A stretch of DNA of 64,000 bases from Parasponia andersonii (taxonomy: Eukaryota; Streptophyta; Magnoliopsida; Rosales; Cannabaceae), in the NCBI GenBank assembly GCA_002914805.1, contig JXTB01000025.1:734898-798897 (forward strand), given 5' to 3'. The first letter of the stretch is position 1, and each line of letters begins with the position of its first letter. This document shows, piece after piece, positions 1-10,043 of the stretch. The notes beneath the pieces were generated by a model. That model had not been told where the DNA came from, did no database searches, and saw only the letters and a program-made list of their open reading frames with translations. The translations under genes and the position numbers were made by a program.

Positions 1-621
1 GTTTTGATGGATTTTACAATGGTTTGAAATATTTGAACCATTGGACTATGATTTATACTTGAGTTTTGTGAACTGTTTTGAATGGAATACTAACCATACA
101 GGACCTTCAATATAAATATATTTTATATATATGTAAGAACTTGTAATCGACTCTCTACTAGACATTAGCTCACCCATTTTCTTCCCCTCAGGTGGCACTC
201 AGTGTAATTTGGATTAGAAGAGATAGATCGAGACATTTGCAGAAAAATTAGTTTATTTATATTTTGGTAAATTCCTACGAGACTTGTGAAATATTTAAAT
301 TTGAGTAAGAATTTGGATTTTATTAAACTTTATAAATTAGAATATGAAATCTGGACATAGTTTGTATTACTTATGTCTAAGTTTGAGTGTGAGATGATTT
401 GTGATGTACGACTATTAAAACAATTGTTTTATTTACGTCTATGTTCAATGAGTGATGCATAACTGATGGATTTTATTTTCAGTTAAATATTTTGTTGTGG
501 TCAATTTTAAAATGTTAGAGACCCGGGACAAAATTTTGAATGAATTGAGTATTTTATTTCTTTTTAATATTTCTAATTTATGAAATACTCATTCTGCCGA
601 CCCCGACCTCGGGTCGTGACA
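1..621. mobile_element. Possible remnant of a Ty3/Gypsy LTR (Del/Tekay-like)
   Basis: No gene is visible here. The stretch is AT-rich but contains a block near 170-200 (CTCACCC...CCCCTCAGGTGGC) and a GC-rich end near 600-621 finishing GGGTCGTGACA, both of which resemble parts of plant Del/Tekay LTRs as I remember them. Only one end is in the window, no partner LTR is visible, and the left boundary is not known. It looks old and broken. The assignment rests on remembered motif style, so confidence is low. Confidence 0.28.
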
Positions 622-799
622 TGATCTAATTTATTTATTAGAATGTGGAGTCGTAGATGTGATGTTAGACACCATGTTCTATATCATTGCTCGTTTGTTT
701 CGAAAACAGACTTCCTGTTGTACCGAGGCTTGCATTATTTGCCATTTAATATAGTGTGATGTAGTAGCTAGCATGATAAATTTAGCATTAGTGAGGGTA

Positions 800-972
800 A
801 CGTCATCTTCCTAGTCACAGCTTCTTCCAATCCTATTTTTACGATACGCCAATTTTTGGTTAATGAGACCGACAGCTCTAATATCCCGCCAAATATGGGA
901 AGCCCTCAGTTTATACCCTCCTCATTTATTTATACGTACTTTCTCTATACTCTGTAGCCGTTGCTCCAAGGC
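800..972 (+). promoter_or_regulatory. AIR12 promoter and 5' leader with blocks shared with the CYB561-DOMON gene
   Basis: Four short blocks recur in the same order upstream of the gene at 10044: ACGTCATC (800-807), a TCC-AATCCTATTTTTACG block (about 824-843), CTCTAATATCCCGCCAAA (about 876-893) and GCCGTTGCTCCAAG (about 958-971). TATTTATA near 926-933 is a plausible TATA box. CCGCCAAA read on the other strand is TTTGGCGG, which fits the E2F consensus TTTSSCGS. ACGTCA read on the other strand is TGACGT, the core bound by TGA-type bZIP factors. The blocks are seen directly; the factor assignments are inference. Confidence 0.55.
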
Positions 973-1026
973 AGGGGGACCAAAGAGACCAATCTAGCTC
1001 CTCTGTTAATTTTCTCATCATCATCA

Positions 1027-1752
1027 ATGGCGTCTCTTCCCCCTCGTCAGGTGGTTCTGGGACTTTCGTGTTGTGTCACGGTGGTTCTGCTTATAATCTC
1101 ACCCGTTCACTCCATCACATGCAAAAACAAGACCTTACCGAACAATAGAGAGTACACCGATTGCGTGGTACTCCCGGTTCTCCACTCCTACCTCCATTTC
1201 TCCTACAACGCTTCCAACTCTACTCTCTCCGTCGCATTCACTGCTCCGCCCGCTGAGCCCAACGGCTGGGTGGCCTGGGGCCTAAACCCTACGTCGAACG
1301 GCATGGCGGGAGGTCAAGCTCTCGTAGGCCTTAAACAAGCCGACGGCTCCGTCTCTGCCAAGACCTACAACATTAGCTCCTACTATCAGGTCGTTCCGGA
1401 GAGGATTGCTTTCGATGTATGGGACTTAAGCACCCATTATGAGGATGGAAACATCACGATATTCGCCGACCTCAAGCTGCCGGCGAACACGGAGAAGATG
1501 AACCATATTTGGCAGGTGGGACCGGGAGTCAACAAAACCAACGGGCATCTGAAGCAGCACAAATTCAAAGCGAATAATCTGAACACCATGGCCACATTGG
1601 ACTTTGTTGCAAGAACTAGCACCACTGCCACTAACGAGGGAGGGGTTACAATGATTAATGGGGGATACATTGGTGTGGCTGGACGCAATAATTTGAGTTT
1701 GTCATTGTGGCTTGTTTCGCTTCTAGCTCTTGTCAAACTACTCACTTTCTAG
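1027..1752 (+). CDS. AIR12: AIR12-like DOMON-domain b-type cytochrome, GPI-anchor type
   Basis: Intronless, 241 residues. I start at 1027 (MASLPPRQ...) because it gives a normal signal peptide (hydrophobic residues 9-26, cleavage near 29) and because sequence upstream of it matches noncoding leader in the paralogue at 10044. A single DOMON domain covers about residues 31-195, with GWVAWGLNP, NGMAGGQ and MNHIWQVG motifs. Met93 and His160 are at the places of the axial haem-b ligands known for AIR12. There are several N-glycosylation sequons (for example N35, N61, N64, N115, N142, N169). After a Ser/Thr/Gly-rich linker the protein ends in a hydrophobic tail (about 223-241), fitting a GPI signal. 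AIR12 family members lie on the outer plasma-membrane face and exchange electrons with ascorbate or superoxide. The gene is the first member of a local tandem duplication. Confidence 0.93.
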   Translation: MASLPPRQVVLGLSCCVTVVLLIISPVHSITCKNKTLPNNREYTDCVVLPVLHSYLHFSYNASNSTLSVAFTAPPAEPNGWVAWGLNPTSNGMAGGQALVGLKQADGSVSAKTYNISSYYQVVPERIAFDVWDLSTHYEDGNITIFADLKLPANTEKMNHIWQVGPGVNKTNGHLKQHKFKANNLNTMATLDFVARTSTTATNEGGVTMINGGYIGVAGRNNLSLSLWLVSLLALVKLLTF

Positions 1753-2821
1753 ATTATACGTTGAAAAGTGAGTGAAAATTTGGTTTTTATTCAAAGAAAC
1801 AAGTATATATATCCTTAATATTAATTATTTGCTTTTCTTTTTCCCCCTAAAATGAAAGGGAAATGAGGAGTTGAATAGAGCTCACTCATTTATATAATTT
1901 ACTTATTTTGGGGAGAAAATTGGTAAGAGCAAAAAAAAAAAAAAAAAGAGCTATTTTACTTTTCAATTAAAAATTTATAATCTCACCCCAAAAAGAAAAT
2001 TCTATAGTTTGGAACGTTTAGTATTTTAATATAAGTTGAAGGCTTCTATAAACTTATAAAACGTTTGGTGACTATATGTTAGGATGGACAAATGACAGCT
2101 CAAGAATTAGAAACTTAAGATAATAAAATACACATTTGGTGATAAAATGGAAGTAGTTGCGTTTTATGCTCTCCTCTAAAAATTTTGACGAAAAATTTTG
2201 TTCAGGACTAATGTTAACAATTTCAATAGTGTGAGGACAGGGACTATTGACAAATTTAAAATTTAGGGACCACGAGGTTTTTTTTTTCAATAATGTAAAG
2301 ATTATTTGGATGAATATATTAATCCTATATAATATGATTGAGGCAAATAATGGCTTGGGGTTTTTACTTATTTCTAATGAAACTTCACCTATATCGGAGC
2401 GACTTTTCCGTCTATGGAGCCCTACCTATTTTTTGGGAAAATAGTGTCGTTGCCTAAATTCAAAAACAAAGCGTGGTTTCTTAAGATATGGGTTTCTTTT
2501 ATACGGTGATATAGTAGTTCAACAATATCAACAAGTAAACATGTTAAATTTAGCAAATATGAACTATAGTGAGATGCTTAACTAACGAAGCGTTATGCTA
2601 AATTTATATAGCAATAGTGTAGAGAGATAGTAACACATCTTTCCAGCAAAAACTTAATTATAACTCTATTTTAAAAATATTCTTAAATTTTGGCTAAATG
2701 AAAGCTCTAATATCCTGCCAAATTTTGGTTTATATTTCTCTCCGTACTACATAGTCCCCTTACTCCAAGGCATGCAGCAAAGATAAAAAAGAACAAGTTC
2801 TCCTTTGTCTTCTCATCAGCA

Positions 2822-3382
2822 ATGGCGTCTCTTCCTAGGGCAGCCGCTCTGGGAGTTTCTCTACTGTGCGTCACGGTGGTTAATTTCTGCTAATCTCACC
2901 GGTTGTTCATTCCCTCACCTCCGTCCACATAAACTTCCCGGACAAAAGACACTTCTCCGATTGCGTCGAACTCCCAACTCGACCCTCTCCGTCGCATTCA
3001 TCGCTCCACCGCCCAAACCCGGCGGGTGGGTGGCATGGGCCCTCAATCCAACCTCGAACGGCATGATGGGAGCTCAAGCTCTCGTGGGCCTAAGAAGGCA
3101 TTCCAACGGCTCCGTCTCCGCGCAGGCCTACAACATCGACTCCTACTTCTCGGTCATTCCGTCGAGGTTTGGGACCTAAGCGCCTGGTAAGCAACCCCAC
3201 CACGGGGCACGAGTTCAAAACGACTAATCTTGGCTCTACGGCCACTGTGGACTTTGGAGAAAGTCTAGTAGCACTAGTACTTAACGAAAGCAAGGCCTTG
3301 TAAATATTGGGAGCAGCGATATTTTGAGGTTGTCATTCTGGCTTGCTTCGCTTCTGGTTCTTGTTAATCTCCTCGCTTTATA
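2822..3382 (+). pseudogene. Decayed tandem copy of the AIR12-like gene
   Basis: The start MASLPRAAALG, the DOMON motif stretch (GGWVAWALNPTSNGMMGAQALVG) and the last codons before a TAG at about 3380 are recognisable, so this is a full-length duplicate that has since decayed. The frame meets a stop (2891-2893) after 23 codons, within the signal peptide. About 45 bp are missing near 2972, a short piece is missing near 3165, and the section carrying the haem-ligand His and its neighbours is gone near 3187-3200. The upstream block is kept but its E2F-like core is altered (CCTGCCAAA). No functional DOMON protein can be made from it. Confidence 0.88.
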
Positions 3383-4856
3383 GATTATGTGAAAATCGAG
3401 TATTAATGTCCTTGGTCATATATATATATGACAAAGGAGATGTTCAATTTAAGGTGACGTTTACTTAATAATCTGTAAAGGGTGTTGAAATGGAAGGGAA
3501 GGGAAGGGAGTAAGAAATAATGATACAAATTTTTAGTAAATATAAAATATTTATATTGTTGGTTAATATATATAATAATGTACAATAATGCATATTTGTG
3601 ACACATTTTACGTAAATAAAATAATTATTTGTGAGATTTTACAAGACAACAAAAATCCAATAAGTTTGACCCCCTCCCGTTAACTTTTTGAAATTTTTTC
3701 TAGTTATTCGCATTTGAGGCATGTCTTAGTTCTTACTTATTTTATAGGCACAGTACTCCGTCTAATTTTTTTTTAATTTTTGAATTTAGTTATTTTGCTA
3801 TATGTTCTAATTATTTTAAGGCTAGTACACTTAAATTCAGTGATAAAAATATGTCAGAATTTAGAAAATGGTAATAAACACGTGTTATAAGAAATAATGG
3901 CAGCTCAAGAATTAATAGAGACTTGAGATAACAAAATACGTAGGTTGTAAAATAGAATAAGCACCGTGTGCATTTCAGATGTTTATTCTGTTAATATGTT
4001 AACGGAAAAATTAAGTTAATAACTAATGTAACACTTTCAATAATTTAGAGACTAAACTAAAGTGACAAATTTTAAAATTAAGGACCATGATTGATTTTTT
4101 TTCAATAATTTAAAGACTAGTGAGCCGTAATTATCTATACAATATGATTGAGGCAACTAATGGATTGGCTGTTCTGTAGTTTCTTGAAACCTTATAGAGC
4201 AACTTGATTTTAGTACACATGAGGAGCCCTACCTAATCCCACTATGCTCATTGCATAAAGAATTATATATTGTTGCAAGAATTAAAAAAAAAAAAAAGAA
4301 AAGAAAAGAAAGGAAGAAAGTGTGGTTCTCTTAAAGATATGAATTTCTTTCCATTTTTAAATGTCAATTTAACTAATATGCCCCGCGCATGAGAATCATC
4401 GAGGAATCAGACAAATTGTGTATGAACACCAGCCTGGTAGGACAATATAAGAATTGTTTCCAAAGCCAATATTATTGTCAATTTTCTTTGAAGTGGTGCA
4501 TGCGTCACATTTAGTTTGGCCGGGGTTAGGAATTTATGATTTTAATGCAGAGATGGATGATGTGTACTGTGATAGCGTGATTCAACAATACCAACTATGG
4601 TCATAAAACATCACGTCTTATACCGATGCAGCGATACTCCATCCTTGTAATATTCAATAAAGACACTTCTAATTTAATTTTAATGTGTGAAAAAAAATAT
4701 ACCAAATAAATTTAGGCAAAATTTGTTTATTTGTATTCCATTACAAGAAGATGTAAAGAACCAAAAAAAAAAAAAAACAAAGAGAGAGAGAGAGAGGATA
4801 AATTATAGGAGGAACGGTTAATTATACATTTATATCTCCCTAGATTTTATGTTTAT

Positions 4857-6313
4857 TGATGATTACTAATAATAATTATTTATTATTATAATTATCTGTT
4901 TACTTATTTTAGAATATTTTTTATTATGTAATTATCTGTTTATATTATTCATTTATTTCATATTTTATATAATTATCTAATAGTTATTAGCTTTATATTC
5001 TCTAAGATATTCTCTTATGTAACTTGTATAAATATAAAATCAATGAGAACAATGAACCAAAATTATTTCTTCAATTCTCAGTTCATTATTCAATTTTATA
5101 TTTCTATATGGTACAGAGGATCCACTGCTTCTCATTTTTGATATTTTATTTTTCTTATTTATTCATGGGCAAACACTCTTAAATCTAGTTTTTATTTTCT
5201 TGTTTATTCCTAAACAAACACCCTTTAATCTAAATTTTATTTTTCTTGTTAATTCCTGGGTTAACACCCTTGAATCCAATTTTATTTTTCTTATTTATTC
5301 TTGTGTAAATGCCCTTAAATCAAGCTTTTATTTTCCGTGTCAATTCCTAGGCGAACGCCCTTGAATCATGATATGAAAACCTTAGTATTAGTTTATGGAA
5401 AACACCTACCTATCACTCATATTTCTCTTCTCTCCTTATATTTTTCTCCTCTCTCAAATCCCTCATTCTTTTATTTTTTAATTTTTTTTTTGTTTTAGTA
5501 AAAAAAAAAAATGGTTACATTTATTTGTTTTAGGATGTTAGGTTTAGGTTAAAAAAAAAGAAAAAAAAAAAGGTCACGTTTTAGATTTTTTAGGTTTAAA
5601 GTTTTTAGATAAATAAAAAAAAACTTTTACACTTTTTGGTATTCAAAGAAAAAAAAAAGTCATAGTTTTCTGGTTTTCACATTTAGGTTTCAAAAAAAAA
5701 AAATCTTAGGTAGTTTTTCTTTTTCATAAACAAAGGAATGCAGTTCTTCCTCTACATTCATCTTCAATGAGCTCCGTCTAAATTACTACTCCAGTTGTGC
5801 CACTTTCATTTTATTTACTACAATTGATCTTCAACAAGCCTGGATGATCAACGGTCATTACTCTAGTTTTGTCTTTTTATTTTTATTTGTCTACATATGT
5901 CGTCGGACGATCAATACTCAGTTCGCACTACATCTTCTCTACCACTCTTCGACTTTCTTAATGCCGAACTCGTCGTTCTTCAACACTACATCATTCCTTA
6001 TTCTCAAATCTAAGATTGGATCTCCTGTTGAACTCCATCTTGCGGGAGATAATTACTAATAATAATTATTTATTATTAGAATTATCTACTTTATTATGTA
6101 ATTATTTACTTATCTTATTCATTTATTTTGTATTTTATATTTCATGTAATTGTCTAATAGTTATTAGCTGTAAATTCTCTAGAATATTTTGTAAGATATT
6201 CACTAGAATATTTTTTCATGTAACTTGTATAAATAACCATACAATAACAATGAGCCAAAATGATAACTTCAATTCTGAGCTAGATTTATTATTTAATTCT
6301 ATATTTCTCTATA
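4857..6313 (+). mobile_element. Short non-autonomous Copia-like LTR element (TRIM-like)
   Basis: Two copies of an approximately 250-265 bp sequence in direct orientation (about 4857-5108 and 6048-6313) bound an internal region of about 0.94 kb without recognisable gag or pol. Both repeats begin AT..TTACTAATAATAATT, carry a TATAAATA box and end near TATTTCT. Just inside the left repeat is TGGTACAGAGG, close to the TGGTATCAGAG primer-binding site of plant Copia elements, and a short purine stretch (GCGGGAGA) precedes the right repeat. Total size of about 1.46 kb fits the TRIM class. The two repeats differ at many places, so the insertion is old. It is a fossil. Confidence 0.62.
5150..5372 (+). 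repeat. About 47-bp tandem repeat, five diverged copies
   Basis: Within the internal part of the TRIM-like element, a unit containing ATTCCTRGGYRAACRCCCTT followed by a T-rich tail recurs about every 42-50 bp (near 5161, 5203, 5252, 5298 and 5343). Copies are diverged. Confidence 0.6.
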
Positions 6314-6442
6314 TTCTTGAATTGACCTTATAATATTTTCATGTATAATTTGAATATTGTAAAAAGTAGCAAAATTATATTTTCTCTTGATCGATTGAGT
6401 GAGAATTTTTCCGCATAATTAAACATGTCAAAATAGATTATT

Positions 6443-7087
6443 TGTTCATAACACGTTTTGACAATGAGTTACAGAAACCCATCGATATTCTTGTTGCCCC
6501 TGGAACAATGGTAATGACGTGTTATGGACAAATGAATAATTGCAGCTCACTAATCAGGCGTAATAGGAACAGTGAAAAGACAGTCACAATAGGAATAGTA
6601 AAAAGGAAAGTCGCAATAAGAATAGTAAAAAGGGCAGCCGCAATAGGAATAGTAAAAAGGACAGCCGCAATAGCAATAATGAAAAAAGCAGTCGTAATAG
6701 CAATAGTAAAAGATGGTGTTCACACCACCTTTTAAATTCTATAAATACCTTCGGTTTTATCACTTGTTTAGTATCTCATTCTAAATCCTCTTCCTTTTTA
6801 AGAGAGAATTCAAGCCTAGGAATTCCTCTTAGTGTCCCACTTATTTTCTCCTAAATTGTTTAGAGAGAGTGTTTTCTCCTATTTTGAGAGAGAGATGTTC
6901 ATTTGTTCTCTCTTGTATTTAGAGAGAAGTGAGTTGTAATCTCCTTTTCATAGTTAAATTCTTCACAACCTTATCTGTGGACGTAGCCTAAATTGGGTGA
7001 ACCATGTTAATTCTTTTGTGTGCCTTATTTTTTTTATTTTACCCAAATTTTCTCAACTCGTATTTTAGTTGCGTTATCTCTTCCACA
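6443..7087 (+). mobile_element. Probable solo LTR of a Copia element
   Basis: The stretch starts TGTTCATAAC and ends TCTTCCACA, giving the usual TG...CA ends. A TATAAATA box lies near 6741-6748. Downstream is a block TCTGTGGACGTAGCC...GTGAACCATGTTAA that matches the R/U5 style of plant Copia LTRs as I remember it. No internal coding region follows, so it is best read as a solo LTR. I could not identify a clear target-site duplication, so the edges are approximate. Confidence 0.5.
6563..6712 (+). repeat. 27-bp minisatellite, six copies
   Basis: A unit of the type ATAGGAATAGTAAAAAGGRC followed by AGCCGCA recurs at 6563, 6589, 6616, 6643, 6670 and 6697. It lies in the presumed U3 of the solo LTR. 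Because 27 is divisible by three, the frame stays open and gives a nine-residue peptide repeat; I do not regard this as a gene. Confidence 0.85.
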
Positions 7088-7221
7088 AAACCGATCTCTA
7101 AATAGCAAAAACATCTAATACTACGGTAATTAATGAGTAATACGACTCTTTTTATTTTTTAACGAAAACAAATAATATTCCTAATTGGATTTTAGTGTAA
7201 TAGTCTAGGACCTTTTAGATC

Positions 7222-7344
7222 GTAGTATAATTATATATATATATATATATTTATTGAGAGGACTAATTTTATTCAACCAACATAAATCATAATTGTTTTG
7301 GTTAAAACGTGAGTAGAATCGGTCCCCAAACACTACATCCGTGC

Positions 7345-7397
<53 letters not shown>
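7222..7397. repeat. TA microsatellites upstream of MITE copy 1
   Basis: A short (TA)n run lies at about 7222-7250 and a longer one of about 50 bp at 7348-7397. The second directly abuts the first MITE copy. The sequence between them shows nothing else recognisable. Confidence 0.9.
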
Positions 7398-7401
<4 letters not shown>

Positions 7402-7619
7402 CCAATCCAATAGGTATTTTTTTTAACCTATGGGTAGGTATTTTTTTTAACCTATGGTGATCCAATGGTTATAATGAAGTACATAAAAAGGTATACATCA
7501 TTAATGCTCTTTCTCTCTCTTACTTTTTACAATAAAAAAATGTGCATACTAAATTTTCATTGGCCAAATTAATATCTATGCATATGTAAAAAAAAAAAAA
7601 AAACCTACTGGATTGGTGC

Positions 7620-7621
<2 letters not shown>
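7398..7621 (+). mobile_element. TA-microsatellite-inserted MITE, copy 1
   Basis: About 224 bp. The left end GTTGCCAATCCAATAGGTA and the reverse complement of the right end (GGGCACCAATCCAGTAGG) form terminal inverted repeats of about 28 bp including a T run. (TA)n tracts lie immediately on both sides. It shares its interior with copy 2, including a TGCATCATTAATGCTCTTT-type block. It has no coding capacity. Compared with copy 2 it lacks an internal segment of roughly 25-35 bp. Confidence 0.82.
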
Positions 7622-7652
<31 letters not shown>

Positions 7653-7654
<2 letters not shown>

Positions 7655-7892
7655 TTGCCAATCCAATAGGCATTTTTTTTTTACCTATGGGTAGTTTTTT
7701 TTTTTTAGTCGTTAGATCACCATTAGATGGTGATCCAATGGCTATAATGAAGTGTATGAAAAGACGTGCATCATTAATGCTCTTTTTTTCTCTTATTTTT
7801 TACAATAAAAAAATGTGTATACTAAATTTTCATTGGCCAAATTGATACGTATGCATAAGAAAAACAAAAAAATAACTACTGAATTGGTACCC
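7653..7892 (+). mobile_element. TA-microsatellite-inserted MITE, copy 2
   Basis: About 240 bp, starting GGTTGCCAATCCAATAGG and ending GAATTGGTACCC, again between (TA)n tracts (7622-7652 and about 7896-7934). It contains an internal palindrome GATCACCATTAGATGGTGATC-like hairpin near 7711-7731. Same orientation as copy 1, and separated from it only by TA repeats. Confidence 0.82.
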
Positions 7893-7937
<45 letters not shown>

Positions 7938-8584
7938 TAAAGAACACTTATGACAGCATGATGATCAAATCCTTACATCAGCAGTATACCAATGGCAATG
8001 TATAATGTGTAAAATCCCAACTTTATGTTAATCCTAATTCTATTATTATGAATACGAGTGAATCCATTTAACCCAAACGGCGAGAATAATCCCTTTATCA
8101 CAACCATATTATTTGATCCAATTGCATAAAATATTAACAAAAGCCTTTGTCAATGTCATAGAGAATGTCTACGTTAATTTTCATAATCATTATATGTAAT
8201 TGAATTCAAATTTATTAAAATTTTATCTAAAAAAATTAGATGAACTAATTAAATAACTTCATATTTTAAATAATGTGATATGTAAATAAATTGATACACC
8301 GAACTCGGACAAAATATTTGCGTTCTTGTCAAATTGGTTCAATGGATTTTTGAACTGAAACCTTTTATGCTCAAATTTACTCATTTTAACAGGTCCGCAG
8401 CCGAAGGCTAAGCTTCAGTTGAGTATCAATATTGAGATTTGAGATTGGCATTGGAATCTCATACTTATTATTGACATTATTACGAATGAACTTTCTCATC
8501 CTCAAAAAAATAAAGAAAGAAAGAAAGAAGAAAGAAACTTGATACTTAAAACTCTTCCCAAAAAATTGAAAAGAAAATAAAACA

Positions 8585-8712
8585 CAAAATCTTTCTTTTA
8601 CATATATCTTCTTTAAAAATTGTCAGTTTTGTTTTTAACGGTAAAAATTAAAATCTTTCTTTTTCATGTATATTTTTTAAAAATTGTCAGTTTTGTTTTT
8701 AACGGTAAAAAT
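8585..8712 (+). repeat. 65-bp tandem duplication
   Basis: Two adjacent copies of a 65-bp unit (AAAATCTTTCTTTT... through TTTTTAACGGTAAAAATT). The rest of 7935-9670 is AT-rich with A and T runs (about 9238-9253, 9283-9298, 9359-9376) and contains no recognisable gene. Confidence 0.8.
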
Positions 8713-9678
8713 TTGCCTAAAAACTTGGTAAAAGTACGTACAAAAATAAATAATAATGTGTCAATTTAAAATTTCATTTAGTTTGCATATATACTATTTA
8801 AACTTTTGATTTGATATTTACTATCTGAACTTAAATACTATATCCTATTACAGTGGTTCTAATTCATATACAACCTATGAGCCCGTGGTATACTTTGAAA
8901 TATAAAACTACTTGCTTAATCAATCAAATTTAAGAAATTAGAATATAATTACTTAAATCAATTTTTTAAGGTAATTAAATCAGTATTTTAATTTATCATT
9001 TTTATTAAGTTTTTAATACGATTTGACATCGATTAATCAGTTAGACTTTTTTTTGTGAAATAATTAATTGGTTAGACTTAAATTACTAAAATCGATTAGA
9101 TGATTTGGATTCTGCAACTTCCTCTAATAATAATGAGTTTTATTTACATGAATCTATTAAGAATAAATATAAGTTTTTGGAAATTTAAAAGTTAATATAT
9201 TAGATACCAAAGTCCATTGATACACTCCTATCTTTAAAAAAAAAAAAAAAAAAGGGAAAAAAACATTTCTATATAATGTTTCAAAAAAAAAAAAAAAAGC
9301 AGAAGAGTACGTCAATTTATGCACAATTCGTGTGGAAAAGTCGAACTTGTAGTGAACTTTTTTTTTTTTTTTTTTAATAAACTTGCCGTGACCTTGAGCA
9401 ATAAAAAAATCCAAGCCTATTTTAGTCCAAGAACCACCATGTGAATCAACTTTTAAAAATTCAACCAATTTATATTATAATTATTATTCTTTGGTCACGC
9501 ACATTCCATTTCATTTCAGTGCTCACATGTTTCCAATTCTTTTACTTCCAGATAAAATCCGCGTGGCCTCCATTTTTTGCGGTTCAATGCATTAATACCT
9601 TCCCCATCCCAAAATATATAATTTTTTGACCGTAGTCCTAAGTCAACCGCGAGTCCAGGACCTCCCAACCCAATTCCG

Positions 9679-10012
9679 CCACGTCATCATTCCCCCCCAA
9701 TAATATTTTCTACGTGTCGCGTAGTGATTCGGTCAATTCCATTAAGAAATTCTTTCCAAAATTGCACCTTAACGTATCTTTCTGACCATACCATCTACCT
9801 TCTTCTAATCCTATTTTTACGCACACTTTTATTATACGTAACAATAATTAAATACACAAGATATAATATTTTTGGCAAAATAAGATAGACAGCTCTAATA
9901 TTCCGCCAAATTTAGTGGGAGGCCCTCAGTTTCCACCTTCTTTTTATGTAATTCTACCAATATTTCTAATTTTGTTTCATTTTTCTCCACCATTCATGGC
10001 CGTTGCTCCAAG
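9679..10012 (+). promoter_or_regulatory. Promoter and leader of the CYB561-DOMON gene
   Basis: Contains the same colinear blocks as the AIR12 promoter: ACGTCATC (9681-9688), TCTTCTAATCCTATTTTTAC (about 9801-9820), CTCTAATATTCCGCCAAA (about 9893-9910) and GCCGTTGCTCCAAG (about 9998-10011). In addition there are ACGT-core boxes, CCACGTCA (9679-9686) and ACGTGTC (9712-9718, ABRE-like). An ATG at 9996 overlaps the last block; because the same block is noncoding in front of AIR12, I treat it as leader. Factor binding is inferred. Confidence 0.5.
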
Positions 10013-10043
10013 ACAGGGGAAGAACTCCTCTGTTTTCTCAGCA

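Larger units (their letters stand above)
868..4640. repeat. Tandem duplication of the AIR12 gene, unit about 1.8 kb
   Basis: Two copies of a segment lie head to tail. Copy A runs from about 868 to 2690 and copy B from about 2697 to 4640. Corresponding points are offset by about 1.8 kb: promoter block 871/2700, start codons 1027/2822, a GACAGCTCAAGAATTA-type sequence 2093/3899, and AATATGATTGAGGCAA 2330/4140. Further matches (2471/4320 and 2517/4577) show that copy B has gained about 250 bp near its end. The gene-free stretches 1753-2697 and 3382-4640 are therefore duplicated 3' flank; I see no gene in either. Confidence 0.75.

Noticed and set aside
6442-6735. 97-residue open frame with a nine-residue repeat
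   Set aside because: It is the translation of a 27-bp minisatellite in an LTR; no family match and no other coding evidence.
9157-9468. 103-residue minus-strand frame with poly-Lys and poly-Phe
   Set aside because: Produced by A and T homopolymers; no coding character.
9996-10043. Upstream in-frame ATG of the CYB561-DOMON gene as the true start
   Set aside because: The sequence around it matches untranslated leader of AIR12, and the ATG at 10044 gives a standard signal peptide. It cannot be ruled out fully.
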